Part shown: in pieces, positions 51,264 to 60,075 of the stretch
How the letters are laid out: every line of letters starts with the position of its first letter
Numbering within the stretch: the first letter of the stretch is position 1
Assembly (NCBI RefSeq): GCF_017491605.1
Contig: NZ_JAFGYY010000006.1
Coordinates: forward strand, 62,001-126,000
DNA length: 64,000 nt
Direction of reading: 5' to 3'
Source of the DNA: Pseudomonas sp. 30_B
GTDB taxonomy: Bacteria; Pseudomonadota; Gammaproteobacteria; Pseudomonadales; Pseudomonadaceae
Made by a program: the position numbers and the translations under genes
The notes under the pieces: generated by a model
What the model saw: the letters and a program-made list of their open reading frames with translations, nothing else
Told to the model about the DNA's origin: nothing
Databases searched by the model: none

Positions 51264-52280
51264 TCAGTCCAGCACCTCGGCAACCACGGCGAGGGTGTCG
51301 CCGCTCTGCACCAGGCCGGGGAAGTGCCGCGCGGCGAGGACGCCGCTGCGCTTGGCGCGGTACTCCACCGGCGCGGTGCCGGTGCGCAGCACGTCGTGGA
51401 CCTGCGCCAGCACCTCGCCGCGCTCGACCCGGTCGCCCAGATCGCGGCACATCTCCAGCAGGCCACCGTGCTGGCTGGCGACGAAACAGTCGCCGTCGGG
51501 CATGTCGAGCATCACCGACTTCGCCGGCTCGACTTCGCCATGCAGGATGCCGGCCTGCACCAGCACGTTGCGCACGCCGCGTCGGGCGATGGCCACGCTG
51601 CGCGCGCTGCTGCTGCCGCCGCCGCCCAGTTCGGTGGTGACGAACAGCTTGCCCTGCTCCTCGGCCGCCGTGTCGTACATGCCCACCGCGTCCAGCTCCA
51701 GCATGCGCATGGAATAGGGCGCGGCGAAGGCGCGCATCAGCGCCTCGCTGGCCTCCTGCTGGACCTTGTCCGGCAGCACGTGGCAGGCGGCGAAGGGCAG
51801 GAAGTCGAGGGTGCGGCCACCGGAGTGGATATCCAGCACCACGTCCGCCAGGGGCAGCAAGGTGCGCTGGAAGTAGTCGGCGATCTTCTGCGTCACCGTG
51901 CCGTCCGGGCGGCCGGGGAAGCTGCGATTGAGGTTGCCGGCATCAATCGGCGAGGTGCGCTTGCCGGCGAGGAACGCCGGGGTGTTCATGAACGGCACGA
52001 TGATCACCCGGCCGCGCACGTCCTCGGCGCGCAGTTCCTGGGCCAGGCGGCTGAGCGCCACCGGGCCTTCGTACTCGTCGCCATGGTTGCCGCCGGTGAG
52101 CAGCGCGGTGGGGCCGTTGCCGTTCTTCACCACGCAGATCGGGATCATCACCGCGCCCCAGGCCGAATCGTCCCGCGAGTAGGGCAGCTTGAGGTGGCCG
52201 TGCTGCACGCCGTCGCGCTGGAAATCGACGCTGGCGGCGATGGGGTTCTCACGAAGCGGCTTGTCGAGTGCAGGGGTCAT
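51264..52280 (-). CDS. doeB: N-acetyl-diaminobutyrate deacetylase
   Basis: 338 residues of the succinylglutamate desuccinylase/aspartoacylase family. Zinc ligands in TGGNHGDEYEGPVAL (His, Glu) and DIHSGGRTLDFLPF (His), with RVIIVPFMNTPAFLAGKRTSPIDAGNLNRSFPG. It would deacetylate N-alpha-acetyl-diaminobutyrate formed from ectoine by DoeA, whose gene ends 4 bp before. Confidence 0.88.
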   Translation of the reverse strand: MTPALDKPLRENPIAASVDFQRDGVQHGHLKLPYSRDDSAWGAVMIPICVVKNGNGPTALLTGGNHGDEYEGPVALSRLAQELRAEDVRGRVIIVPFMNTPAFLAGKRTSPIDAGNLNRSFPGRPDGTVTQKIADYFQRTLLPLADVVLDIHSGGRTLDFLPFAACHVLPDKVQQEASEALMRAFAAPYSMRMLELDAVGMYDTAAEEQGKLFVTTELGGGGSSSARSVAIARRGVRNVLVQAGILHGEVEPAKSVMLDMPDGDCFVASQHGGLLEMCRDLGDRVERGEVLAQVHDVLRTGTAPVEYRAKRSGVLAARHFPGLVQSGDTLAVVAEVLD

Positions 52281-52284
52281 CGCT

Positions 52285-53475
52285 TCACTCCTTCACGAAC
52301 AGCTGGCGCGGGTAGTCGCAGAAGGTCTCCACACCGCGCTCGGTGATGAGGATGCTTTCAGTGATCTCCAGGCCCCAGTCGTCCATCCACAGGCCGGGCA
52401 TGAAGTGGAAGGTCATGCCCGGTTCGAGCACGCTGTTGTCGCTCGGGCGCAGGCTCATGGTGCGTTCGCCCCAGTCCGGCGGGTAGCTGATGCCGATGGG
52501 GTAGCCGCAGCGGCTGTCCTTGTGGATGCCGAATTTCTCCAGCACGCGGAAGAAGGCGCGGGCGATGTCGCCGGTGGTGTTGCCGGGTTTGGCGGCGTCC
52601 AGGCCGGCGGCGATGCCTTCGACCACGGCTTTTTCCGCATCGAGGAAATGCTGCGGCGGCGTGCCGAGGAACACGGTGCGCGACAGCGGACAGTGGTAGC
52701 GCTTGTAGCAGCCGGCGATCTCGAAGAAGGTGCCGGCGCCGCGCTCGAAGGGCGTGTCGTCCCAGGTCAGGTGCGGCGCGCTGGCGTCGGCGCCGGTGGG
52801 CAGCAGCGGGACGATGGCCGGGTAGTCGCCGCCGTGGCCGTCCACGCCGAGGATGCCAGTGCTGTAGATCTCGGCGACCAGCTCGTTCTTGCGCATGCCC
52901 GGCTCGATGCGTTCGACGATGTGCGCGTGCATCTTCTCGACGATGCGCGCGGCGACGCGCATGTACTCGATCTCGCGCGGGGATTTCACCGCGCGCTGCC
53001 AGTTCACCAGGGCGGTGGCGTCGACGAACCTCGCGGTCGGCAGGTTGGCCTGCAGCGAGCGGAAGGCGGCGGCGCTGAAGTAGTAGTTGTCCATTTCCAC
53101 GCCGAGGGTCTTGCTCGCCCAGCCGCGCGCCGCGATCACCTCGCGGGACAGGTAGTCCATCGGGTGGCGCTCGGTGGACTGCACGTAGTGGTCGGGGTAG
53201 CCGACGATGTTGTCCGCCTGCATGAACACCGTGCGCCGCGCGCCGTTGGCATCCTGGCCGCGGCCGAACCAGACCGGCTCGCCCTCCAGCGCCAGCAGCA
53301 CGCACTGGTGCACGTAGAAGGACCAGCCGTCGTAGCCGGTGAGCCAGGCCATGTTCGACGGGTCGGTGACCAGCAGCAGCTCGATGCCACGCTCCTGCAT
53401 GCTGGCGCGGACCTTGGCGATCCGCTGGGCATATTCCTCCCGGCTGAAGGGGAGGTTGACGACGATTTCGGACAT
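52285..53475 (-). CDS. doeA: Ectoine hydrolase (M24 peptidase fold)
   Basis: 396 residues. Creatinase-like N-domain (about 10-165) and a pita-bread M24 domain (about 170-390). GYDGWSFYVHQCVLLAL and GYPIGISYPPDWGERTMSLRP are what I recall from DoeA/EutD. Several metal-ligand positions of true M24 peptidases are replaced, as expected for the metal-free ectoine hydrolase. It opens the ectoine ring. Confidence 0.9.
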   Translation of the reverse strand: MSEIVVNLPFSREEYAQRIAKVRASMQERGIELLLVTDPSNMAWLTGYDGWSFYVHQCVLLALEGEPVWFGRGQDANGARRTVFMQADNIVGYPDHYVQSTERHPMDYLSREVIAARGWASKTLGVEMDNYYFSAAAFRSLQANLPTARFVDATALVNWQRAVKSPREIEYMRVAARIVEKMHAHIVERIEPGMRKNELVAEIYSTGILGVDGHGGDYPAIVPLLPTGADASAPHLTWDDTPFERGAGTFFEIAGCYKRYHCPLSRTVFLGTPPQHFLDAEKAVVEGIAAGLDAAKPGNTTGDIARAFFRVLEKFGIHKDSRCGYPIGISYPPDWGERTMSLRPSDNSVLEPGMTFHFMPGLWMDDWGLEITESILITERGVETFCDYPRQLFVKE

Positions 53476-53537
53476 GCGGAAATCCTCTTGGGGGAACCTG
53501 TTGCGGGCCTCTTCCGGACAACCCGTGCCTGTGCAAT

Positions 53538-53656
53538 CCCCTCACCCCAGCCCTCTCCCAGAGGGAGAGGGGGCAGTCCGAGCCGGCTGACGCCGCAGCG
53601 TCTTCCTGCTCCGATCAGTTCCCTCTCCCGCGTGCGGGAGAGGGTTAGGGTGAGGG
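53538..53656. repeat. Class F repeat, second copy
   Basis: Lies in the 212-bp gap between doeA and eutC. Left arm CCCTCACCCCAGCCCTCTCC, right arm GGGAGAGGGTTAGGGTGAGG, same orientation as at 46575-46694. Confidence 0.88.
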
Positions 53657-53687
53657 CGCTCTTCCCGCGAAGCGGGACGAAATTTTT

Positions 53688-54680
53688 TCAGCTGCTGAAG
53701 CGGAAGCCCTTGCCCATCCTCTGCGCCCGCTGGAAGGCCAGGCCGGCGATGGCGGTGTCCTGGGCGCCGGTGCCGGTGAGGTCGCAGAGGGTGATTTCTT
53801 CGGCGCGGCGACGGCCTTCGCGCTGCCCGGCGATGACCTGCCCGAGCTCGGCGAAGTCGGCGTCCAGGCTGACGTTTCCGGCCTCCATCGCGTGGTGCAG
53901 TTCGCCCAACACCAGGGTCTGGCTGAGACGGTCGGCGACGTAGCTGTCCACCGCCGCCAGGGCGTCGGCGGCGATCTCGTTCTTGTGCTCGGCATCGGAG
54001 CCCATGGCGGTGATGTGCAGGCCGGGGCGCAGGTGATGTTTCTGGATCAGTGGCTCGCGGCTAGGCGTGGTGGTGATGGCGATGTCGGCGCCTTCCAGCG
54101 CTTCGTCGATGCTGGCGCAGGCGGTCACCGGGATGCCCAGGCGGGTGGACAAATCGCTGGCGCACTCGCGTGCCTTGGCGATGTCCCGCGCCCAGACGCT
54201 GGCGGCCTCGATGGGGCGCACCAGGCACAGTGCCTTGAGCTGCAGCCGCGCCTGCTCACCGGCGCCGATCAGCGCGACCTGGCGGGAGTCCTCACGGGCC
54301 AGCCACTTGGCCGCCACCGCGCCGGCACAGGCGGTGCGCACGGCGGTGAGGTAGCCGTTGTCCAGCAGCAGCGCGTCGAGCAGGCCGGTGCGCGAGGAGA
54401 GCAGCATCATCATGCCGTTGAGGCTGGGCAGGCCGAGCTTGGGGTTGTCGAAGAAGCCGGGGCTGACCTTGATGGCGAAGCGCGGCAGGCCGGGCAGGTA
54501 GGCGGTCTTCACGTCCACTTCGCCGTTGTGCTCGGGCACGTCCAGGCGAAGGATCGGCGGCATCGCCACGGGCGCGGTGGCGAGCAGGCGGAAGGCGTGC
54601 TCGACGGCGTCGAGACTTTCCTGGTCAATCGCCACGCAGGCGCGCAGGTCGGCTTCGCTGAGCAGGGTGACATCAGCCAT
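53688..54680 (-). CDS. eutC: Ornithine cyclodeaminase-like EutC
   Basis: 330 residues of the ornithine cyclodeaminase/mu-crystallin family. KVSPGFFDNPKLGLPSLNGMM, NAD-binding VALIGAGEQARLQLKALCLVRP, and DADFAELGQVIAGQREGR. Found next to eutB in hydroxyectoine clusters, where the pair is thought to convert the hydroxylated intermediate. Overlaps eutB by 8 bp. Confidence 0.87.
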   Translation of the reverse strand: MADVTLLSEADLRACVAIDQESLDAVEHAFRLLATAPVAMPPILRLDVPEHNGEVDVKTAYLPGLPRFAIKVSPGFFDNPKLGLPSLNGMMMLLSSRTGLLDALLLDNGYLTAVRTACAGAVAAKWLAREDSRQVALIGAGEQARLQLKALCLVRPIEAASVWARDIAKARECASDLSTRLGIPVTACASIDEALEGADIAITTTPSREPLIQKHHLRPGLHITAMGSDAEHKNEIAADALAAVDSYVADRLSQTLVLGELHHAMEAGNVSLDADFAELGQVIAGQREGRRRAEEITLCDLTGTGAQDTAIAGLAFQRAQRMGKGFRFSS

Positions 54681-55647
54681 GGGTGGATTCCTCGATAACG
54701 CGTTGGTGTTGTTCGATGGCGATGTTGCGGCCGCTGACGATCACCACCACCGGGCCGACCGGGGCGATCAGGCCGTCCAGCAGCGCGGCGATACCCACGG
54801 CGGCGGCGCCTTCCACCACCTGCCGCTCCTCGCGGTAGGCGTGGCGGATGCCGGCGGCGATGGAGTCTTCGTCGAGCAGGTGCAACTGGTCGCAGTAGTC
54901 GCGGGCCAGGGCGAAGGTGTAGCGGTTGCCAAGGCCGATGCCGCCGCCGAGGGAGTCGGCCAGGGTCGGCAGCTCTTTCACTTCCACCGGGTGGCCGGCG
55001 GCGAGGCTGGCGGCCATGGCGGCGCCCCGGCGCATGCTGATGCCATGCACGCGGATAGTCGGATCGGCGTGCTTGAGCGCCAGGGCCACACCGCCGAACA
55101 GACCGCCGCCGGACAGCGGTATGAGTACCTGGCGCACGTCCGGCAGCTGTTCGAGGATTTCCAGGCCGAGAGTGCCCTGGCCGGCGATGATCTGCGGGTG
55201 GTCGAAGGGCGGCAGCAGCGCCGCACCATGATCGCGGGCGATACGTTCGGCCTCTGCCTGGGCATCGTCCTGGCTGTTGCCGACGATGCGCACTTCAGCG
55301 CCGAGTTCACGGATCCCCTGGACCTTGTTCGCCGGCACCAACTGCGACAGGCAGATGGTCGCCGGAACGCCGAGCACACGCGCGGCGTGGGCCAGCGCCC
55401 GGCCATGGTTGCCGGTGGAGGCGGCGACCACACCCCTGGCCTTCTGCTCGTCGCTGAGCTGCGCAATGGCGTTGCTCGCGCCGCGCAGCTTGAAGCTGCC
55501 GGTGATCTGCTGGGATTCGAGCTTGAGGTACACCGGTGCGCCGAGCAGGTTGGACAGGCTGGGCGAATGCGCCAGCGGCGTCTCCCGCACCAGGCCCTGG
55601 ATGCGCTGGCGTGCGCGGTACAGTTCGACGAGGGGAATCGGGTCCAT
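54673..55647 (-). CDS. eutB: Threonine-dehydratase-like EutB
   Basis: 324 residues of fold-type II PLP enzyme. PLP Lys in SQQITGSFKLRGASNAI, glycine loop PLSGGGLFGGVALALK, and ASTGNHGRALAHAARVLG. Probably a dehydratase for the hydroxylated diaminobutyrate intermediate of hydroxyectoine. A motif shared with the enuR-ehuB region lies 59 bp before its start. Confidence 0.87.
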   Translation of the reverse strand: MDPIPLVELYRARQRIQGLVRETPLAHSPSLSNLLGAPVYLKLESQQITGSFKLRGASNAIAQLSDEQKARGVVAASTGNHGRALAHAARVLGVPATICLSQLVPANKVQGIRELGAEVRIVGNSQDDAQAEAERIARDHGAALLPPFDHPQIIAGQGTLGLEILEQLPDVRQVLIPLSGGGLFGGVALALKHADPTIRVHGISMRRGAAMAASLAAGHPVEVKELPTLADSLGGGIGLGNRYTFALARDYCDQLHLLDEDSIAAGIRHAYREERQVVEGAAAVGIAALLDGLIAPVGPVVVIVSGRNIAIEQHQRVIEESTHG

Positions 55648-55705
55648 CTCGGCCTCCGGGTTGCAGTTGGGGCCGAGTGTAGGGGCGGGAAATTGTCACG
55701 ATGAA

Positions 55706-55716
55706 TGTACTAGGAC
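55706..55716. promoter_or_regulatory. Shared motif TGYACTAGGAC ahead of eutB
   Basis: TGTACTAGGAC here and TGCACTAGGAC (minus strand, 57483-57493) in the enuR-ehuB region agree at 10 of 11 positions, and the flanks (TG before, RAT after) also agree. Candidate EnuR site. Confidence 0.5.
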
Positions 55717-55740
55717 GATGTCGTTCGTGGAGGGTCTTTC

Positions 55741-55811
55741 GTAGGAGCGGACTCCGTCCGCGATGGCATCCGGCGCGATGCGGACCTATCGCGGACGGAG
55801 TCCGCTCCTAC
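55741..55811. repeat. Class B REP pair
   Basis: 55741-55764 and inverted 55788-55811. Confidence 0.9.
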
Positions 55812-55831
55812 GATGAAGCTGAGTACAGGCC

Positions 55832-55907
55832 GTAGGGCGGATAACCTGGAACAGGTTATCCGCCGTTCACCATGCGGCGGATAACGCTGGCGCGTTATGC
55901 GCCCTAC
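55832..55907. repeat. Class E palindromic pair
   Basis: GTAGGGCGGATAACCTGG ... GTTATGCGCCCTAC with inner hairpins, directly after a class B pair and before a class A pair. Confidence 0.88.
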
Positions 55908-55919
55908 GACTCGGATAGG

Positions 55920-56014
55920 TGTAGGAGCGAGCCTGCTCGCGAACCCGCCCAACCCCGACGTCGCCGGGAAATCCATTCGCGAGCAATAACGATGGCGTCC
56001 CCCTCGCTCCTACA
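55920..56014. repeat. Class A REP pair, right member with insertion
   Basis: 55920-55944 (one base changed, GAGCGAGCCTGCTCGC) and 55975-56014 with the internal GTCCCCCTCG insertion type. Three repeat classes stand head to tail in the 381-bp eutB-enuR gap. Confidence 0.85.
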
Positions 56015-56028
56015 GGGAGATTTCGGCG

Positions 56029-57423
56029 TCAGAAGTCGTGAATCTTCGGGTACTGCCCGAACAGTTCGCGCATGTCTTCCAGGGCGCTGGCCATGCGCTC
56101 GTCGCTGCATTCGGCGCCCATGCACAGGCGCACCGCGCGCGGCCTGGACGTGCCACGAACCATGAAGGGATCGGGCGGGGTGACGGCGATATGCCGGTGG
56201 CGCAGCTCGCGCACCAGGCTGTCCAGCTCCCAGTGTTCGGGAATGCCGATCCAGGTGCTGAGGGAATGCGGGTCGCAGCCCAGCAGATGATCGCCGAGCC
56301 AGTCCTTCACCAGTTCCTGGCGCTTCTCCAGTACCCGCCGTTGCAAGCCGATCAGCGCCTGGGCGTTTCCGTTGTGAATCCACCGCGAGGCCACCTCGGC
56401 CAGCAGCGGCGTGGCCATCCAGCTGTTCACCCGCAGGATGCTTTCGGTGCGCAACGCCAGCCGGCGAGGCATGGCCAGGTAGCCGATGCGCAGGCCGGTG
56501 AGCACGCTCTTGGTGAAGCTGGTGCAGTAGAACGACAGGTCCGGCAGGTAGTGGCTGATCGGCGGAGGGCGCTGTTCGCCGAGCAGCGGGCCATAGACGT
56601 CGTCCTCGATCACGTGCACGCCGTAGCGCTGGGCGATGGCGGCGATCGCCCGGCGGCGCGAGTCGGGCATCAGGCTCGACGTGGGGTTGTTCAGGTTCGG
56701 CGTGCACACCAGCGCGGTAATGCGTTCGTTGGCGCAGAGGTCCTCGAAGTGTTCCGGGTCGATGCCTTCGCGGTCGATCTCCACGCCCTTCAGGGTGAAG
56801 CCGAGCACCTGGGAGTTGCCGATCACCCCGTGGTCGGTGAGCTGCTCGCAGAGCACCACGTCGTCCGGCCCGGCGAGGGAGGCCAGCGCGAGGAAGATGC
56901 CGTGGGCGGCGCCGTTGGTGATCAGCACGTCGTCTCGCTCGCGCTGCAGGCCTTGCTGCGCCAGCCATTGCACACCGGCGTCGCGGTGCGCGTCGAAGCC
57001 GGCCACCGGGCGGCAGGCGCGCATCCAGGGCTGGTCGCTTTCCTGTGCCAGCGCGCGGCAGGTGTCCTGCCAGAGGCGGTCGTGCTCGCGGGTGTGGACG
57101 ATGCTGGCGATGGAGAAATCCACCAGGGCACGTTCGGGGTGGTCGACCATGTAGTGCGCCATGCCTTCGGTCATGCGCCGCGAGACGAAGCTGCCGCGGC
57201 CCACCTCGCAGCGCACCAGGCCCTGGCGCTCCAGTTCCTTGTAGGCGTTGGTCACGGTCTGCACGCTGATGCCCAGGCCATCGGCCACGTGGCGCTGCGG
57301 CGGCAGGCGCTGGCCGTCGCTGAGCAGGCCCTGCTCGATGTCGCCGGCAATGGCCTGCACCAGGGTCTTGTACTTGGATTCGCCGACCCGCAGGTCGGCC
57401 AGGGCGCGACGCCAGGCTTCCAT
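56029..57423 (-). CDS. enuR: MocR/GabR-type regulator of ectoine genes
   Basis: 464 residues. N-terminal GntR winged helix (about 15-80, RLPPQRHVADGLGISVQTVTNAYKELERQGLVRCEVGRGSFV) fused to an aminotransferase-like domain with the PLP Lys in SFYCTSFTKSVLTGLRIGY. EnuR proteins repress ectoine uptake and catabolic genes until a diaminobutyrate-type inducer reacts with the PLP. It diverges from the ehu transporter and lies beside eutB. Confidence 0.9.
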   Translation of the reverse strand: MEAWRRALADLRVGESKYKTLVQAIAGDIEQGLLSDGQRLPPQRHVADGLGISVQTVTNAYKELERQGLVRCEVGRGSFVSRRMTEGMAHYMVDHPERALVDFSIASIVHTREHDRLWQDTCRALAQESDQPWMRACRPVAGFDAHRDAGVQWLAQQGLQRERDDVLITNGAAHGIFLALASLAGPDDVVLCEQLTDHGVIGNSQVLGFTLKGVEIDREGIDPEHFEDLCANERITALVCTPNLNNPTSSLMPDSRRRAIAAIAQRYGVHVIEDDVYGPLLGEQRPPPISHYLPDLSFYCTSFTKSVLTGLRIGYLAMPRRLALRTESILRVNSWMATPLLAEVASRWIHNGNAQALIGLQRRVLEKRQELVKDWLGDHLLGCDPHSLSTWIGIPEHWELDSLVRELRHRHIAVTPPDPFMVRGTSRPRAVRLCMGAECSDERMASALEDMRELFGQYPKIHDF

Positions 57424-57807
57424 CTTCAGCGCTCCGTCTGGTCAGGGGCTCAGAGTGACCGACCAGCACGCCGGCAGCAATTGTCCTAGTGCAATGTTGG
57501 CGCACACCCCCGCTTTGTATGCTCGGGTACAGGACACCGGGCCGCATTGTCAGGCCCGCGCAGAAAAAACCCGCGGATGCGTTCGTCGCAACGGTGGCTT
57601 TTTCCCGCCGCGGGGTTGTCGATCGGTAAGAGCCGCAAGGCAGCCGGGCTTAGTCTGGCGTCGTTGCCCCATCACCTCGCCTGGCGAGTGAACTTCGGAA
57701 GGCCCCGCAGGGGCCCTGCCAACAAGAACAATAGTCGTACGACATTGCTACCTGCCATCCAGCGCCGCGCGCCGAACGCGCCGGCAAGACGATCAGGAGA
57801 TCCGAAG
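57424..57807. other. Divergent enuR-ehuB control region
   Basis: 384 bp without a gene. Holds the shared motif at 57483-57493, a perfect palindrome GTCGTACGAC (57734-57743) and a short GGCCCC/GGGGCC hairpin near 57703. Both promoters must lie here; no clear -35/-10 pair was identified by eye. Confidence 0.55.
57483..57493. promoter_or_regulatory. Shared motif GTCCTAGTGCA upstream of enuR
   Basis: Reverse-strand form TGCACTAGGAC matches the eutB motif; it lies 60 bp before the enuR start, almost the same distance as at eutB (59 bp). Confidence 0.5.
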
Positions 57808-58662
57808 ATGAGTACCGCCCCTGTTTTGCTGCACCGCCTGAGCCTCGCCTGTACCCTCGTCGCCTGCGCGCTGGTCAGCGCCGGCAGCTACGCCGAGACC
57901 ACCCTCGAACGCATCCAGAGCACCGGCACCGTGCGCATCGGCTACGCCAACGAAGCGCCCTTCGCCTACACCGAGACCTCCGGCAAGGTCACCGGTGAAT
58001 CCCCGGAAATCGCCAAGCAGATTTTCACCAAGATGGGCGTGAAGAAGATCGAGCCGGTGCTCACCGAATGGGGCGCGCTGATCCCCGGCCTGCGCGCCGG
58101 CCGCTTCGACGTGATCGCCGCCGGCATGTACATCACCCCGCCGCGTTGCCAGCAGGTGATCTTCACCGACCCGCACTACCAGATCCCCGATTCGCTGCTG
58201 GTGAAGAAGGGCAACCCGAAGAACCTGCACAGCTACGCCGACGTGAAGAACAACCCGGACGTGAAGCTGGCGATCATGTCCGGCACCGCTGAACTGGGCT
58301 ACGCCCGCGCCGAGGGCGTGGCGGAAGAGCAGATCGTCCAGGTGCCCGACACCACCGCGCAGCTGCAAGCCGTGCGCGCCGGCCGCGCCGATGCCAGCGT
58401 CGGCACCGCACTGACCATGAAGGGCCTCGCGGCGAAAGGCGGCGATTCGGTGGAAGCCATCGCCGACTTCAAGGATGACCCGTCGCACATCGGTTACGGC
58501 GCCCTGGCCTTCCGCCCGGACGACAAGGACCTGCGCGACGCGGTGAACGCACAGCTCAAGCAGTGGCTGGACAGCGCCGAGCACCTGGCGACGGTCAAGC
58601 CGTTCGGCTTCGACAAGTCCAACGTCACCGACAAGACCGCCGCCGAGCTCTGCAAACAGTGA
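57808..58662 (+). CDS. ehuB: Ectoine ABC transporter binding protein
   Basis: 284 residues. Signal peptide to about residue 32 (AGSYAET), then polar-amino-acid-type binding fold: TVRIGYANEAPFAYTE, GRFDVIAAGMYITPPRCQQVIFTDPHYQ and GTAELGYARAEGVAEEQIVQVPDTTAQL. Length and motif pattern fit EhuB. First gene of ehuBCDA; a good AGGAG lies before the ATG. Confidence 0.9.
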   Translation: MSTAPVLLHRLSLACTLVACALVSAGSYAETTLERIQSTGTVRIGYANEAPFAYTETSGKVTGESPEIAKQIFTKMGVKKIEPVLTEWGALIPGLRAGRFDVIAAGMYITPPRCQQVIFTDPHYQIPDSLLVKKGNPKNLHSYADVKNNPDVKLAIMSGTAELGYARAEGVAEEQIVQVPDTTAQLQAVRAGRADASVGTALTMKGLAAKGGDSVEAIADFKDDPSHIGYGALAFRPDDKDLRDAVNAQLKQWLDSAEHLATVKPFGFDKSNVTDKTAAELCKQ

Positions 58663-58739
58663 CCGGGCAGGGCGCGGCTCTGCCTTAGAGCGCGCCCGCC
58701 TGGCCGTTCCGTCGAACCTGTCGTTACGGGATGCGTATC

Positions 58740-59396
58740 ATGGGTGAGTTGCTTCCTCTGCTGCTGGAGGGCGCCTGGGTCACTATCCAGGTGACCGTCT
58801 TCGGCTCCCTGCTGGCGGTCGTCGCCGCCGTCATCGCCGCGCTCGGCCGGCTCTCGCCGTGGCCGGCGGTACGCTGGCTGGCGATCAGCTACATCGAGCT
58901 GTTCCGCGGCACCTCGCTGCTGGTGCAGCTGTTCTGGCTGTACTTCGTGCTGCCGCTGCCACCCTTCAACCTGGAGATGAGCGCCTACAGCGTGGCGATC
59001 ATCGGCCTGGGCCTGCACATCGGCGCCTATGGGGCCGAGGTGATGCGCGGCGCCATCGGCTCGGTGCCCAAGGGGCAGTACGAGGCGGCGCTGGCGCTGA
59101 ACATGACGCCCTTCACGCGCTTTCGCCGGATCATCCTGCCGCAGGCGTTGCTCTGCGCGATCCCGCCGGGCACCAACCTGCTGATCGAGCTGCTGAAGAA
59201 CACCTCGCTGGTGTCGCTGATCACCCTCTCCGACCTGACCTTCCGCGCCCGCCAGCTGGACCAGGCGACCTTCGAGACGCTGAAGATCTTCGTCCTCACC
59301 CTGGTGCTGTATTTCGTCATGGCCCAGATCATCGTCTTCCTCATGCGGCGCCTGGAGCGCTGGCTGGGGCATGGCCGAATCCGCGGAGGCCTGTGA
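58740..59396 (+). CDS. ehuC: Ectoine ABC transporter permease EhuC
   Basis: 218 residues, about five membrane segments, His/Glu/Arg/Gly permease family. The EAA loop (EAALALNMTPFTRFRRIILPQAL) is visible. The ATG at 58740 is preferred over one 3 codons upstream because GGGA is spaced properly before it. Ends one base into ehuD. Confidence 0.9.
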   Translation: MGELLPLLLEGAWVTIQVTVFGSLLAVVAAVIAALGRLSPWPAVRWLAISYIELFRGTSLLVQLFWLYFVLPLPPFNLEMSAYSVAIIGLGLHIGAYGAEVMRGAIGSVPKGQYEAALALNMTPFTRFRRIILPQALLCAIPPGTNLLIELLKNTSLVSLITLSDLTFRARQLDQATFETLKIFVLTLVLYFVMAQIIVFLMRRLERWLGHGRIRGGL

Positions 59397-60052
59397 TGAA
59401 ACTCTTCGACTGGCACTTCGCCTGGCAGATCCTGCCGCAACTGCTGCACGCCTCGCTGCGCACCATCGCCATCACCCTGGTGGGCTTCGCCCTGGCGGTG
59501 GTGTTCGGCCTGCTGTTCGCCATCGCCCGGCGCAGCCGGCACTTCTGGCTGTCGTGGCCGGCGGCCTGGCTGATCGAGTTCATCCGCAGCACGCCGCTGC
59601 TGATCCAGGTGTACTTCCTGTTCTACGTGCTGCCGACCTACGGGCTGAATATGACGGCGCTGGTGGCCGGCACGCTGGGCATCGCCCTGCACTATGCCTG
59701 CTACACCGCCGAGGTGTACCGCGCGGGCCTTGAGGCGGTGCCGCGCGGGCAGTGGGAGGCGGTGACGGCGCTGAACTTCTCGCCGTTCAAGGCCTACCGC
59801 GAGGTGATCCTGCCCCAGGCCATCCGCCCGGTGCTGCCGGCGCTGGGCAACTACCTGATCGCCATGTTCAAGGACACCCCGGTGCTCTCCGCGATCACCG
59901 TGGTGGAAATCATGCAGCAGGCCAAGAACATCGGCTCCGACAGCTTCCGCTACCTGGAGCCGATCACCCTGGTCGGGGTGTTCTTCCTGCTCATCAGCAT
60001 CAGCCTGGCCGGTGTGGTCCGCCAGGTGGAAAAACGCACGGCGCTGCCATGA
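59396..60052 (+). CDS. ehuD: Ectoine ABC transporter permease EhuD
   Basis: 218 residues, same permease family. EAA loop EAVTALNFSPFKAYREVILPQAI. Partner of EhuC in the membrane; start shares its A with the ehuC stop (TGATG). Confidence 0.9.
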   Translation: MKLFDWHFAWQILPQLLHASLRTIAITLVGFALAVVFGLLFAIARRSRHFWLSWPAAWLIEFIRSTPLLIQVYFLFYVLPTYGLNMTALVAGTLGIALHYACYTAEVYRAGLEAVPRGQWEAVTALNFSPFKAYREVILPQAIRPVLPALGNYLIAMFKDTPVLSAITVVEIMQQAKNIGSDSFRYLEPITLVGVFFLLISISLAGVVRQVEKRTALP

Positions 60053-60075
60053 CTGAATCCTCTGGAGGTACTCCG

